Shown here piece after piece: positions 23,661 to 35,400 of a stretch of DNA of 64,000 bases. Location of the stretch: NCBI GenBank assembly GCA_963082875.1, contig OY720101.1, positions 434,001-498,000 of the forward strand, read 5' to 3'. The stretch comes from Corella eumyota. Lineage: Eukaryota > Chordata > Ascidiacea > Phlebobranchia > Corellidae. The number at the start of each line of letters is the position of its first letter. Position 1 is the stretch's first letter. Made by a program: the position numbers and the translations under genes. The notes under the pieces are model-generated. The model searched no databases, was not told the origin of the DNA, and saw nothing but the letters and a program-made list of their open reading frames with translations.

Positions 23661-26148
23661 ATGTTGTTTGTTCTGGGTGTTCTTTTATTAGGTAAGTACG
23701 TTATATTATGAATAACTAAAGTGGTTGAAAAACAAATAAAATATTTATATTAAAATGCTGTTAAAATAGTTTAATTTGGTTATATAAAAACACCTAGACT
23801 TATTGTATTTGCTTGTCAACTAAAAGTTTGCAAAAAACTTTAAATTTATATAGTTTAAACCTATTTTTAAAAGTTATAATAAAGCATATTGTTATAGTAT
23901 CGTCAGTCTATTGTGACGACAGAATTATAAATGGCGAGGAAGTGACGTCAACATCGCTAGCTCCGTGGCAGGTCTCGCTTCAGCAGACCGGTCGCCATTT
24001 TTGCGGTGGTTCAATCATCTCAGCTAATTATATTCTCACTGCTTGTCACTGCTGGCAGAGTGTGTAAGTTCAACTTAAATGAGTACATTTGAGTAAAGCT
24101 ACTTAAAGCACATGTAAAGAATTGTTGTCATGAAACCGAAAATCATTTTACCGAACAAACATTTGACTTAAAACTACTTGCCCAAAAGCCATATGTTACT
24201 AAAAGTAAGACTTTTATATTACTTAAACAGTGGCTTACATTTACACTAGCTTAACCGTCGCTCAACTTAACTTTTTTTCTAAAAAAAATTTTTTTAATTC
24301 CAATAAAAATTGGCATAAACTTAAAAAAATGTTTTTTTTTCATACAAATAACTCTATCTGTTTAAACCAACATATTACTAGATGGTCAAAACTTAACTTA
24401 ATAATAAATACAGAAACGTCAACGTTGTTATGGGAACCACTGACCTATCAGCGCCCAATATTGCAATCAGAGGAACTGACTTTCTTTGCCATCCTAAGTG
24501 GAATAGTGTGATTATTGATTGGGACTTCGGTCTTATTCCTATGAAAACCCCGATTCCATTGCAAACTGGTGTGGTAAGTGCTAACATATTATTTCTTTAT
24601 ATTTGTCTTTATCTTCGATGTGGGAAAGTCGAATGCGCGACTTAAACATAGAGTAACATCAGTTACCCCGACCCAGTCTAGAGTTGCCTTTAACAGTTTG
24701 GAATATTATAAATTATAATTGCCCAATAATTATGCTGCTGATTAAGTGCTGACTAAGCAGGTGTTTATAGCGCCTTACTGCCTTACCTAAGGGCTTTACA
24801 ACATGAGAGCAGTGGGGATCGAACCCAGGACCTCATGTAGTGTAAGAAGTGTTTTGACCACCACACCACGCTGCTGGTTCAATAGTAAGGCAGAAATAAA
24901 ATTTCAAAATAAGCATTTGAAATTTTGAATGTATTATTTCAAAATAACAGTCGCTACCCTTAACAAATATTTAATTTTACAAAGTTAAACATGTGAAAAG
25001 CACAACATGTTAAAGTTTGTTGTGTAAATAGTTGGAAGCCATCCAGATAGCTTACCAAGACTACCCCGAAGGCACGGATGCTATGATAACAGGATGGGGA
25101 GATATAGAGTACGAAGGTGAAAATATTTTGTTATCATTATTCAAAAAAAATAGAAAAAAAAATGTTTAAAAATATATAACAACATTTTCAGTAACAAGCC
25201 TTGAGATATACACATTGTTAAATACTTTAAAATCCCATCCAAAAACACATTCAAACCAAATATTATATAATTATAATTTAAAACAAATATTAAAAAATAT
25301 ATAACAAGTTTTTAAAAAACAAGCCTAAAGTTAAAGCTATTGTTAAAAACCGCAATTAAAAACCACACTATTTAAAAAATACACTATAAAACCAAAAGCC
25401 AATTAACCACAATTATTATAAAATATTTTAATGATTTTCTTACCATTTTAAATAGGAAGAACGCCAGATAAACTGCAAGTCGCTTACACGAAACTTATCT
25501 CGAAAGAGACTTGTCGACAATATTGGATCCTGGTTTCTGATGCGATGCAGTGTGCAGGTGGTATGGGCGTTAACAACGCTTGCAATGTAAGTATCGTTAA
25601 AGTATATTTTTATCCTTGATTTATAAAGATCGAATGCGCGACCTAAACATGAAGTAACATCAGTTACCCCAACCCAGTCTGGAGTTGCCTATGGCAGTTT
25701 GGGATATTATAGATTATAATTACCCGATAATTATGCTGTTGATTAGGTGCTGGCTCAGCAGAAGTTTATACCGTTTATAGCACCTTACTCAAGGGCGCAT
25801 ACAACTGATTTGAAACATTTTAAAAGATTAAAAGAGCATTTAAAAGATTTTTAATGTTGAAGTATGTTTAAGGTGATACAAAATAAAATATAAAAGCTAC
25901 CTAAAAAACTGTAATATTACCTATAAAAATGTTTACTGTTCTTTAAGAGATTTAGTTTAAGATTTAAACCTGACATTTCCGAATTTTAGGGAGATTCTGG
26001 AGGTCCGTTGGTCGTATATGAGGGGGATGTCCCCTATTTAGTGGGTAACACTTCATGGGGCCCCACAGGTTGTTTATTAACCTACCCAGCAGCTTGGTCG
26101 AAAAATTTAGTTGCCCGAAATTGGATTAATAGTTATATCGGAGAATAA
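23661..26148 (+). CDS. Chymotrypsin-fold S1 serine protease 6, 243 aa, with an extra intron
   Basis: Exons 23661-23691, 23898-24063, 24414-24573, 25032-25116, 25456-25586 and 25990-26148. The fourth exon of the paralogues is split here by a 339-bp phase-1 intron (25117-25455). Signal peptide [14 protein letters not shown], then YCDDR and IING. Triad His61 (TACHC), Asp103 (DWDFG) and Ser194 (GDSGGP). Extra Cys60/Cys91 pair present. The 189-equivalent is Asn instead of Ser (NNACNGDSGG), with Ala190, Asn192 and Ala226, so primary specificity cannot be read from the standard trypsin/chymotrypsin/elastase rules. AATAAA overlaps the stop codon (26144-26149). Reverse SINEs lie in the introns before exons 4 and 6. 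Confidence 0.88.
24590..24880 (-). repeat. Main SINE, copy
   Basis: Full-length reverse copy immediately after protease 6 exon 3. Head end CACCACACCACGCTGCTGG. Confidence 0.9.
25600..25806 (-). repeat. Main SINE, 5'-truncated reverse copy
   Basis: Tail through ACTCAAGGGCGC. The tRNA head is missing. Protease 6 intron before the Ser exon. Confidence 0.85.
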
Positions 26149-27095
26149 AAAAAATAATATTAAATTTATTTTGTGATTTTTTTGATCAGTATATAAATAG
26201 AGTAACGATGATTTAAGTCAATTATTTAAGCCCAAATAGGTAATATATAAAAATGTTATAAAGAAATTACTTAAAAACTTTACAAATTAATTCTACATAG
26301 GCTTCGAAAATATATCAATTTATATTCACAATCCTTTTTTATCGTAACAAAAACTAAAAAGGTTAATTTAAATGCCACCCAAGAAATAACTTAATATATA
26401 TTTTATATAATAATTTATAATGTTTTTTTTTCTATATATCTTTATCCTCGATGAGGGAAAGTCAAATGCGTGACCTAAACATAGAGTAACATCAGTTACT
26501 CCGACCCAGTCTTAAGTTGCCTGTGGCAGTTTGGGATATTATAGATTATAATTGCCCTGTAATTATGCTGCTGATGAAGTGCTGGCTCAGCAGGAGTTCA
26601 CACCGTTTATATCGCCTTACTCAAAGGCGCTAAAGCATGAGATCCGTGGGGATTGAACCCAGTACCTCATGGTGGTGTAGCAAGTGTTCTTAATGACGTC
26701 AGGTCAGAATAATTTTAAAAGTGCAAGAGATTTGTGTTGTTAAATTAAATAAAAAAGTAACAGCCTTAACATTTATGTTCTAAATATTTAATAAAGAACA
26801 AATTTACTTCTATAAATATCTCTGGTTATTAGTTGTGTAAATGAAACGTCACTAAATGACGTCATGAGAAACTAACAACCTGGTTTCAACTTCAATTAGG
26901 AACAAACTAAACCACAATTTCTTAATATAAACTGCTTAGCAACATCAGTTAAACAAAAAATATTGACCCAAGTTATATTTATTCTTAATACGATGTATAT
27001 ATGACGTCACTCTAACTTAAAAGCCTTAGTCATGAATGGTATAAAAGATTACAAAGTTTAGATTTTATCTTATTGAAACTAAACAGCAAAGAAAA
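26149..27095. other. Intergenic, 0.95 kb
   Basis: Reverse SINE at 26427-26694. CRE palindromes lie at 26694-26701, 26857-26864 and 27002-27009. TATAAAAG at 27040-27047 serves protease 7. Confidence 0.45.
26427..26694 (-). repeat. Main SINE, copy
   Basis: Reverse, near full-length. The 5' head stops after AGCAAGTGTTCTTA, where a CRE palindrome begins. Confidence 0.88.
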
Positions 27096-29149
27096 ATGTT
27101 GTTTCTTGTAAGCATTCTATTACTAGGTAAGTTTTGGTTTTATTTTTGTTGTTTTTATTAATATTTATAGGTTTGTGAACATATTATATAATCTATGTAA
27201 CTAGTATGGAATATTGTGGTTAAGTATAGTAATTTATATTGTTTATGTAAGCAGTAGTTAAAAAGTTAATTAAAAAATAATGCAGCAGAAAATAACTTAA
27301 ACAAGAGTTTATGCCGTGCTAATCATATATTAAATGTTAACTTATTTGGGTTCGGTGACCATGCCATAACATACTTAAAATCTTTATGTAAGCATTAATA
27401 CTTTTGGCATGTTTTAAATCATTAAATTAATTTTGTCATTTTTTTCCGTTGCATTGTTGTAATATTAATTGTATATCGTATTTATTATTTACTTTTATCA
27501 ATGGGCGAAAAACCAAAATAAAATAAATTACAACATTTATTTTAGCTACGGCTGTCCATTGTGACGACAGAATTGTCAATGGTGCTGACGTCACTACAAC
27601 AGCGACCGCTCCATGGCAAGCATCTTTACAAAGACGAGGAAGCCACTTCTGTGGAGGTTCAATTGTTTCGTCAACAATTGTTATGACTGCCTGCCATTGT
27701 CAAAACAGGTTCGCCATAAAGAAAATAATTTAAAGCTAATTATTGTGATGTAATTATTAACTTTATATTACATTTGTGATGTCACAGTCCAATTGACGTC
27801 ATTATGGGTACGTTGAACCGCTACAGCGGCGGGATATCCATCAGATCGGCCGGGTTTACTTGCCACGAGAGTTACAACGCTAACTTGATTGACTACGATT
27901 ACGCTTTCATCACTTTGAGCAGTCCAATCACATTCCAGCCAGGAGTGGTATGTTGTTTGTGTTATTATAACAATATAACTGCTATGACGTAAAAAGAAAC
28001 ATTATTTAAAAAAACTGAGGACCATTATTTATAGAAGATTATTCAAATACCATTGGCCACAATTACATTTTTGTTTTAAAATTACTTTAATGTAATAACC
28101 AAAACCGATTTATAGGTTGTATTAGGTTTAATACTATAGTATTTTGATATCTTACCTAGTATGAAGTTAGACAAGTTTAATTTAATCTGAAATATATTGC
28201 TTGCGGTAGTATCTTACATAGACACTGTTTAAAACTTTTATAGACCATGTTTAAGTTACGTCAAGAGCTCATTAAACTCTTAGTGAATTATTAAACAATA
28301 TACCTTCTTAAATAACATTTCTGCTACTTGAATTAACAGATTGAAGCCATCCAAATCGCTGGCAGCGAATTCCCTGACGGAACTGCTGCTGAAACAACCG
28401 GATGGGGAAGACTCGTTGGAGGAGGAGCAAGCCCAGATCATCTTCAAATTGCTTACACCGAGTTGATGTCGCAGTCGAGGTGCCGAAATTATTGGACGAT
28501 TGTGACTGCTCGTATGCAGTGCGCTGGTGGTTTGAACAACGGAGTTTGCAGCGTAAGTTTAGATATTAAATCACTCGTACTTTTGGTCTCCGCTAATTCT
28601 CTGTTGTATTTTACAGTTTTTGCCGATTTTTATTTGAAGCCTTACGGTCCTTGCTAAATATTACTTCTAATATACAGGCTTTGCTAATTTTATCTTGTAC
28701 TTTACGGTTTTCGATAATCCCCTCTTATACTTTACAGTTTCGGCTAATTTCCCGTTTAAATTAAAGGTTCTTGTTAGTTTTATTTTGTCTTTCACGATCC
28801 TAGGTTTTATAAACCGTAAATATATAAGTAAATTAAATATTGTGTTATAAGTTGGAAAAAATAACAGTACGAGTGTTTAATGAAGCCTTTAACCTTATTT
28901 TTCATACGTATTTAGAACGCTGAAAATAGTTTATTTCAAACATTATGTATCATACTGTAACATGATTGATTTTAGGGTGATTCTGGTGGACCCTTGGTAG
29001 TAAGAGTGAACGGAGTCCCATACTTGGTCGGTAACACATCGTGGGCTGCTTCAACTTGTACCGTGGACCTGCCGTCAGCCTGGTCCAAGAACTCCGAGAT
29101 CAAGGAATGGATCCAACAACATACAGGACTTACTGCTGTTGAATTGTAA
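27096..29149 (+). CDS. S1 serine protease 7 with elastase-like pocket, 246 aa
   Basis: Exons 27096-27126, 27546-27708, 27788-27947, 28340-28552 and 28976-29149. Signal peptide [14 protein letters not shown], then HCDDR and IVNG. Triad His61 (TACHC), Asp102 (DYDYA) and Ser192 (GDSGGP), with the extra Cys60/Cys90 pair. The pocket is unusual: Gly189, Val190, Ser192, and SWA in place of SWG, so Gly216 is Ala. Side chains at 190 and 216 would narrow S1, which predicts a preference for small residues, as in elastases. This is inferred from known S1 structure-function rules. The exon 2 donor is the weak GTTCGC. Intron 1 carries a MITE-like element and intron 4 a 30-bp minisatellite. AATAAA 29155-29160. 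Confidence 0.9.
27347..27525 (-). mobile_element. MITE-like element, copy 3
   Basis: Reverse, full length, from GGTGACCATGCCATAACATA to GGGCGAAAAACCAAAATAAA. In protease 7 intron 1. Confidence 0.65.
28591..28800 (+). repeat. Minisatellite, ~30 bp x 7
   Basis: About seven degenerate units beginning GCTAAT/GCCGAT and ending TTTACRGTTTT, at a spacing of 28-31 bp. In protease 7 intron 4. Several units contain a TACAG-like acceptor word. Confidence 0.6.
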
Positions 29150-30061
29150 TAGGCAATAAAAGAATATTGTAGACGAAAGTTGTGTGTTTATTTTTTAGAG
29201 CAAGAAGTTTTGGTAAAATAGTTGTCCTATAGTAGCATACGCCATATAAGTGGTGTAGTTTGCCAGTAGGCAGAAATGTATAACTATAATTATAAACAAG
29301 CTTGTAAAGTAGCTTTAAAGGGTGAGATTTAAAACAGTAAATTTTTTTCTAAAGGGCTTTACAAATTAAAGACAATTTGTAATTTATCTTTAAGTAGCTT
29401 AACCAAAAGCAGACGTTACCAAGAAGTAGATAGTTGCACATATTTCAGTCCTTAAGTTTACATGAGTACAAAAAAATAAAAAATATTGTAACCCAAAAAT
29501 TAAGATATTTTGTTGTTTAATAAAGAAAATTACAAAAATTAAACAAACATATCCTTTAATTGCTTTAACATATAAGTTTCTATTTTTTAACAATCAGCAA
29601 TAGTTACACACCCTGAAAATATAACCATTTGTTATTTAATTGTCTTAAAAACAATATATTACTTACGTTGCACATTTAATATTTGTAGAACGTTTAAAAT
29701 AGAAATAAGTTTACCTACGTTAATAGTTTCTGCAACAAGTATTTCTAAAACACTAAGGCAAACTACATACAACATAGCCTACTGGGAGCTTGTGCAAAAT
29801 AGCACAGATGTATAGTACCTTACTTGGGCCCTTACAGCATAAGTGGGGATCAAACTCAGAACCTCATGTAGTAAAAGGAGCCAATTAAGATCTTTTTTGG
29901 CAAACCACATTATGGCATTAGTATTCTATTTTCAGTGCGTGAGAACTGAACACATGCAAACATATTATGTACCTTAATACAGGAATAAGATTAACACAAT
30001 TAGATACAACCACCACTAGAGCTTATTTAACTTTTGTGCAGGGTTCTGTAAAGAAGAAAAT
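29150..30061. other. Intergenic, 0.9 kb
   Basis: AT-rich, with a reverse SINE head fragment at about 29810-29882. No clear TATA box was found for protease 8. No gene seen. Confidence 0.4.
29810..29882 (-). repeat. Main SINE, head fragment
   Basis: Reverse. It contains the CTTACAGCATAAGTGGGGAT and ACCTCATGTAGT segments only. Confidence 0.6.
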
Positions 30062-31904
30062 ATGTTGTTTGTTCTCAGTCTTTTCTTAATAGGTCGGTAT
30101 AAAATGTTAAAATTATATAAATAAATGTTAAAATTTAAAATAGTTTAATTTAACTTTTTTGCTACATAAAGTGTTTTTTTACTAGAAGAGTGTATTAGTT
30201 GGTAAAATATTTAAAATAAATTAAAAAAAAACAGAAACTTAATATTTTATGATAGTTTATTTGTTTGTAATATTGACGTAACAACCACTATTGTTTTAGT
30301 TGTGTCAGTCCATTGTGATAACAGAATTATCGCTGGGGAAGAACTCGATGATTTATCGAAAGCTCCATGGCAGGTCTCCCTCCAAAAAGGGGACGACCAT
30401 TTTTGTGGGGGGTCGCTTATATCGGAAACCTTTGTCATGACAGCGGCTCATTGCATTAACACGTAAGTTAAATTGGTGTTGGTCGATTCGTACCTGGGTC
30501 TATTCGTCCAAGTCTATTATTACTAGTGTGGTGGTCAATTCGTACTTGCGTTAAGTAACCCTTTACACATTTCAGGCGCACATGTGTGCCAAAATGGCAT
30601 AATAACATTTATGTCCTTTATAACGCTCGCGATTATATTTAAAGCAACTTCTACGTTGTCATGGGAACAAAAGACCTTAGAAACCCAATGAAGACAACGA
30701 TACAGGTCGCCAACTTCCTGATGCATCCAAATTACAACCGATTTACCATCGATTACGATTTCGGAATCATCACATTAAGTACACCAGCACCAATACAACA
30801 GGGAGTTGTAAGTAGTGTAAATTGTTAACTATTATTTATCCTCAATGTGGGGAGGTCGAATGCACGACTTAAACATAGAGTAACATCAGTTACTCCGACC
30901 CAGTCTCTTTGGATACTTTTGAATATTATAATAAACAATGTGCTAGTCTAATACTATACAGCATGCATTCTGAACTTCCAAAGACAACTTAAGACTGGGT
31001 TGGGGTAACAGATGTTACTCTATGTTTAGGTCGTGAAGCCGACCTTCTTACATCAAGGATAAATAAATGTAAAAAATGCATAATTAGTACCTCATAAAGA
31101 CAACACTGTGATCCAGGTTTATTCAATTAAACCTCCAAAAAAAATAAATATTCACAGATCGAGGTGATCCAGTTGGCAAGCATGGAATATCCAGGCGGAA
31201 CTCTTGCTGAGATGACAGGCTGGGGTAAGACTTACTGGTCCGATATCTACATGCCATTACAACTTCAGATCGCGTATACCACCCTACAGGAAGCTGCTGA
31301 ATGTTTAAGATATTGGCCAAGTCAGTTTACTGAACGAATGCAATGTGCAGGGGGAGATGACGTCAGTGCCTGTATGGTAAGCACAACATACAATACAATT
31401 ACGTTTACCTAATCTTTTGTTGTATAAATCACTTTTGTGTTATATATTTTTCGTTAATATGGGTAAAGTATATATCTCAAAAAGCAATAAAATTAATCTA
31501 AAAAGAAAATCTTAGCGAAAGTTTGTTTTTTTATTAGCGTGGTGGCAGATTTTATATTTAATTGAATAAAGGGTTTAATTGAATAATTGAATAAAGGGTT
31601 TAATTTAATTGAATAAAGGATGCGGCTTGAACCCGAAACCTTTCGGCTCGTAGTCCGACGCCAAATTATAAAAAAAATATATATATATATTTTTTTTTAA
31701 GTTTGATATTTTGATGACGTAATTTTGATGACGTAGGGTGATTCTGGCGGGCCATTGATCGTACGTGAAGGCGACGGAAGCGCGAGGTTGGTCGGAAATA
31801 CGTCTTGGGGAGGAAACAATTGTCCAACAACGCGACCTTCGGTTTGGTCGAAGAATCTTTCAGTGAAAGATTGGATAACTCAGAATACTGGAATCGTATT
31901 TTAA
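30062..31904 (+). CDS. Chymotrypsin-like S1 serine protease 8, 247 aa
   Basis: Exons 30062-30092, 30300-30462, 30645-30807, 31158-31376 and 31737-31904. Signal peptide [14 protein letters not shown], then HCDNR and IIAG. Triad His61 in a standard TAAHC, Asp103 (DYDFG) and Ser195 (GDSGGP). It lacks both extra cysteines of proteases 4-7 (Ala60, Met91) although its signal-peptide exon resembles theirs. Pocket Ser189, Ala190, Met192, Ser226, SWG kept. The first donor is the unusual GTCGGT. AATAAA 31921-31926. Two SINE fragments in opposite orientation lie in intron 3. Last gene of the array. Confidence 0.9.
30833..31076. repeat. Inverted pair of main-SINE 3' fragments
   Basis: A reverse fragment (30833-30912) and a forward fragment (about 30970-31076) of the same body/tail region flank about 60 bp of other sequence. 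RNA from this intron could fold into a long imperfect hairpin. Confidence 0.75.
31555..31665. repeat. AT-rich direct repeats plus second-family SINE fragment
   Basis: TTTAATTGAATAAAGGG is repeated about three times (31555-31620) beside a reverse fragment of the second SINE family (GCGGCTTGAACCCGAAACCT, 31620-31664). In protease 8 intron 4. Confidence 0.6.
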
Positions 31905-32472
31905 AGAAAATCAAATGTTTAATAAATAAAGAAATAAATACAAAGAAATATGCCTATTTTTAGAGTTTTATCAGCTAGAAAAGAATATTATTTACTCATT
32001 CACGAATAAAATCAAGTTCATATAACGCTTTATTATAATTTAAGTGTAAATTTAATCTTAATAATAAATATAAAATTCTTGTCAAAACAATAAACAAAGA
32101 CTATTGTTACGTATTAATAACATTTGATAAACAAGGCCAAAAACTTTACCATTGTCAAACAAACAATGCCCATTCAATCGACAATCTGAAGTACCGTGTG
32201 TGACGTAACAGAAAAAAAAAAAGGTACTCAGGACTCTTGTTTTATAACAATGCGGCGTATGACGAAATAATAACAAACGTGTATGAGTTAATAAGAGCAC
32301 AACTAAGAGTTGTATGTTGGTTTAAACTTGAAAGTAAAAGCTAACGTCAAGTCAGAAAGCGGCCAAAAAGAAAAATTGAAACTCGAAAATGGAAAACTGA
32401 CATTATTACGTAACAATTCAAACGTAATAATAGCTTGATTGTATATAACAAAAGTCAATTGTGTAATTTATA
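31905..32472. other. Intergenic between protease 8 and the Kelch gene
   Basis: AT-rich. Nothing recognised beyond the protease 8 poly(A) signal. Confidence 0.35.
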
Positions 32473-35400
32473 ATGCAAGTAGAAAGCATTAAGTTTGTGG
32501 TAAGTAAAAATAAAAGAAATATTATTAACTAAAATATATTATAAGTTATAGGAGCAATTAAGATTTAAAAAAGTTTGAAAGCAGCACCAGTTTCTAGCAG
32601 GCTTATTTAAACCCAACTAAACCAACATTTACGGAGCTATTTATCTATAAAAGCTTTAAACTGTGTTTCAAAATATTCACCATAACGACTTAGCTTTTAT
32701 GACCAAACAATGAGATTGAAACGTCACAAAGATACCTTGTTTAACGTTAGAACTTAATGTTTACATAACGCGCTAGACATAGCTTTAAAAACGCTCAAAA
32801 ATGGCGTAAATTTAACAGAATGGAGTACTAACTGGTTTTTAAATGTTTCGATTTTGTAATATAAAAAAATGTGAATTTTTGACGAAAAATTTTTACATTT
32901 TAAATTGTATTTAATAACGTTAGCTTGACAAAATTAAAAAACAAAATTTTAAAGGTTTTAAACCATTTAAATAATTTACAATTTACGACAACATTTTTAA
33001 GGCATAAACATCACCAATAACCCATTATCAATTCACGTACTTTATAACGTCACAAACTGGGATTTAAATCTCTTTGTTTAGTTTCCTATCCAGGGAGCAA
33101 CAAACCTAAGACAATTGAACGTTATGAGAGAACAAGGGATCCTAACCGACGTCACAATCGCGGTTGAAAGTCGATTGTTCGAGTGTCATCGAGCGGTGTT
33201 AGCGTCAAGTTGTGAATATTTCAAGGTACAACAATTAGCGTGGTGTAGTGGTCAGAACACTTTCTACACTACATGAGGTCCTGGGTTCAATCCCCACTGC
33301 TCCTATTATGTAGCGCCTTTGAGTAAGGTACTATAATCGGTGTAAACTTCAGCTGAGCCAGCACTTGATCAGCAGTATAATTATCAGGCAATTATAATCT
33401 ATAATATCCCAAACTGCCACAGAGAACTCAAGACTGGGTCGAGGTAACTGATGTTACTCTTTGTTTAAGTCGCGCATTCGACCTTCCCACATCGAGGACA
33501 AAGATTTATACAAAAACATTGTATTTAAACTACTTTATTATAACATAAACTTGTCCTATTTTAGGCAATGTTTGCGAATGGTTTGAGAGAAGTCACCCAA
33601 AAAGAAATTAAACTACATGGAATCCAATCTGATATTATGGACAACATTCTTCAGTACGCTTACACTGGTAAAATATACTTTAAAGTTTTCTATACGTGTG
33701 CTTAAGTTAATTTAATATCAAACTTTTATAATTTACAATGCATTTTATACAAAAGGGACTATCTCTAGTAAAACACCATTTATAAAATCCATGTTTTTTG
33801 AATGCATAACATAATAAAATACTTGCATTTATTTATACAACTACAGGGCCATATGGATTTACAAACATTATTAGACACAAGGAGTTCGAATAGTTAAATA
33901 AATTTTTAATTTTAATGTTTTAAGGAATGTGCGTGTTGACACAAGATAATGCAGCGGAACTACTTTCCGCCGCGGATTTATTCGGTTTTCTTCCGCTACG
34001 AGATGCAGCGGCGAAATATCTTCTCAGATGCATTGACGTCACTTCCTGTTTGCAAGTAAGGAATTAAAAAAACTAATAAGTAAAATATTTAAGCATGTTT
34101 GTTTCATAAATATAGGTAAAACTGTTAAAACAATTAGCAAGTTTTCCTTATTATTGAATCGATTTTAAAGCTTAAATTCTTATAAGATACAGCTTAAAAA
34201 CATAACCTATACTGCTATGTTAATTATAATAAAAAACTGTAAAGTAATCAAATAACTTTAGAGCTTAGGCCATAAACTTAATTTGTTTAATGCTTAGATC
34301 CGAAGGTTAGCTGACCACCATTCTTGCCAGAACCTTTTTAAATCAGCTGATGAGTTTGCTAAGCGCCACTTCTCAGATATCATCCAACAGGTTACAAAAG
34401 CCAAGTTTACATTTAAACCTTCTCAAAACATCTTTGTATATTCTTATTAGCAAGACCAGTATATAATGGCACTGTAACAGACTTAACACATGTTTTAATT
34501 TAGGAAGAATTCCTTGATCTCGGTTTAAACGCTTTGATCGAGTATTTTGAAGACGACGACTTGAATGTAAAGCGAGAAAGTCTTGTGTTCGATGCCGCGT
34601 TAAGGTGGATACGTCATAATGTAGATGAACGAGGCAAGCACGTGGAAAAAGTGCTGGGTAAGAAGTTTTAATTATATATGTCATAAAAGGGTTTGTTTTA
34701 TCAAGAATAAGTAATTGTTTAAGGTTTTAAAAATAAACTAAAATATACTTATTTGTAATTTTAAAAATATGAGTTTCTGTTTTAGAGAACTATTTTTAAA
34801 TAAGATAAATAACATATGTTTTCTTTAAGTAGTTTACTAAGCGAAACTAACCATATTACTTTCATTTTTATCACAAATATTTGCTTACAAGCCGATCTAC
34901 AAACACATGAGATAAAATAAAGGTTACTTGTTTGTTTAGAATCGGTTAGACTTCCATTCGTGAAAGCCGAATACCTGAAACTACAAGCAACGGTCGATCC
35001 TCTGATTTACCACAACAAAGCTTGTATTAGACAGGTACCAAATTAAAAGTTAATAAAATATGACAAAATAAAAAATTTATGACAAAATGACAAAAAAAAT
35101 TACGATAAATTATGACAAAATGGAATATTTTATCTAAAATGGTAACAAAAACGTATAGTTGAAACAACGGTATTGTCACTTTTGTTTATTTTAATTACCT
35201 TTACTTTTGACATTTAATTGGTCAGCCTACTTTATGAAGGTATTGTTAACCTCTGTACATAACTCATTATAATTTGTTTTTAATGAAACAGGTTCTAGAG
35301 GCTCGAACTTATCAAATTTCTGGGGAATTTCGTAACAATTTTCATGGAAAGCAACGAAAGCCGAGGAAATGTACAAGCAAAGAGGTAACAATAACTAAAA

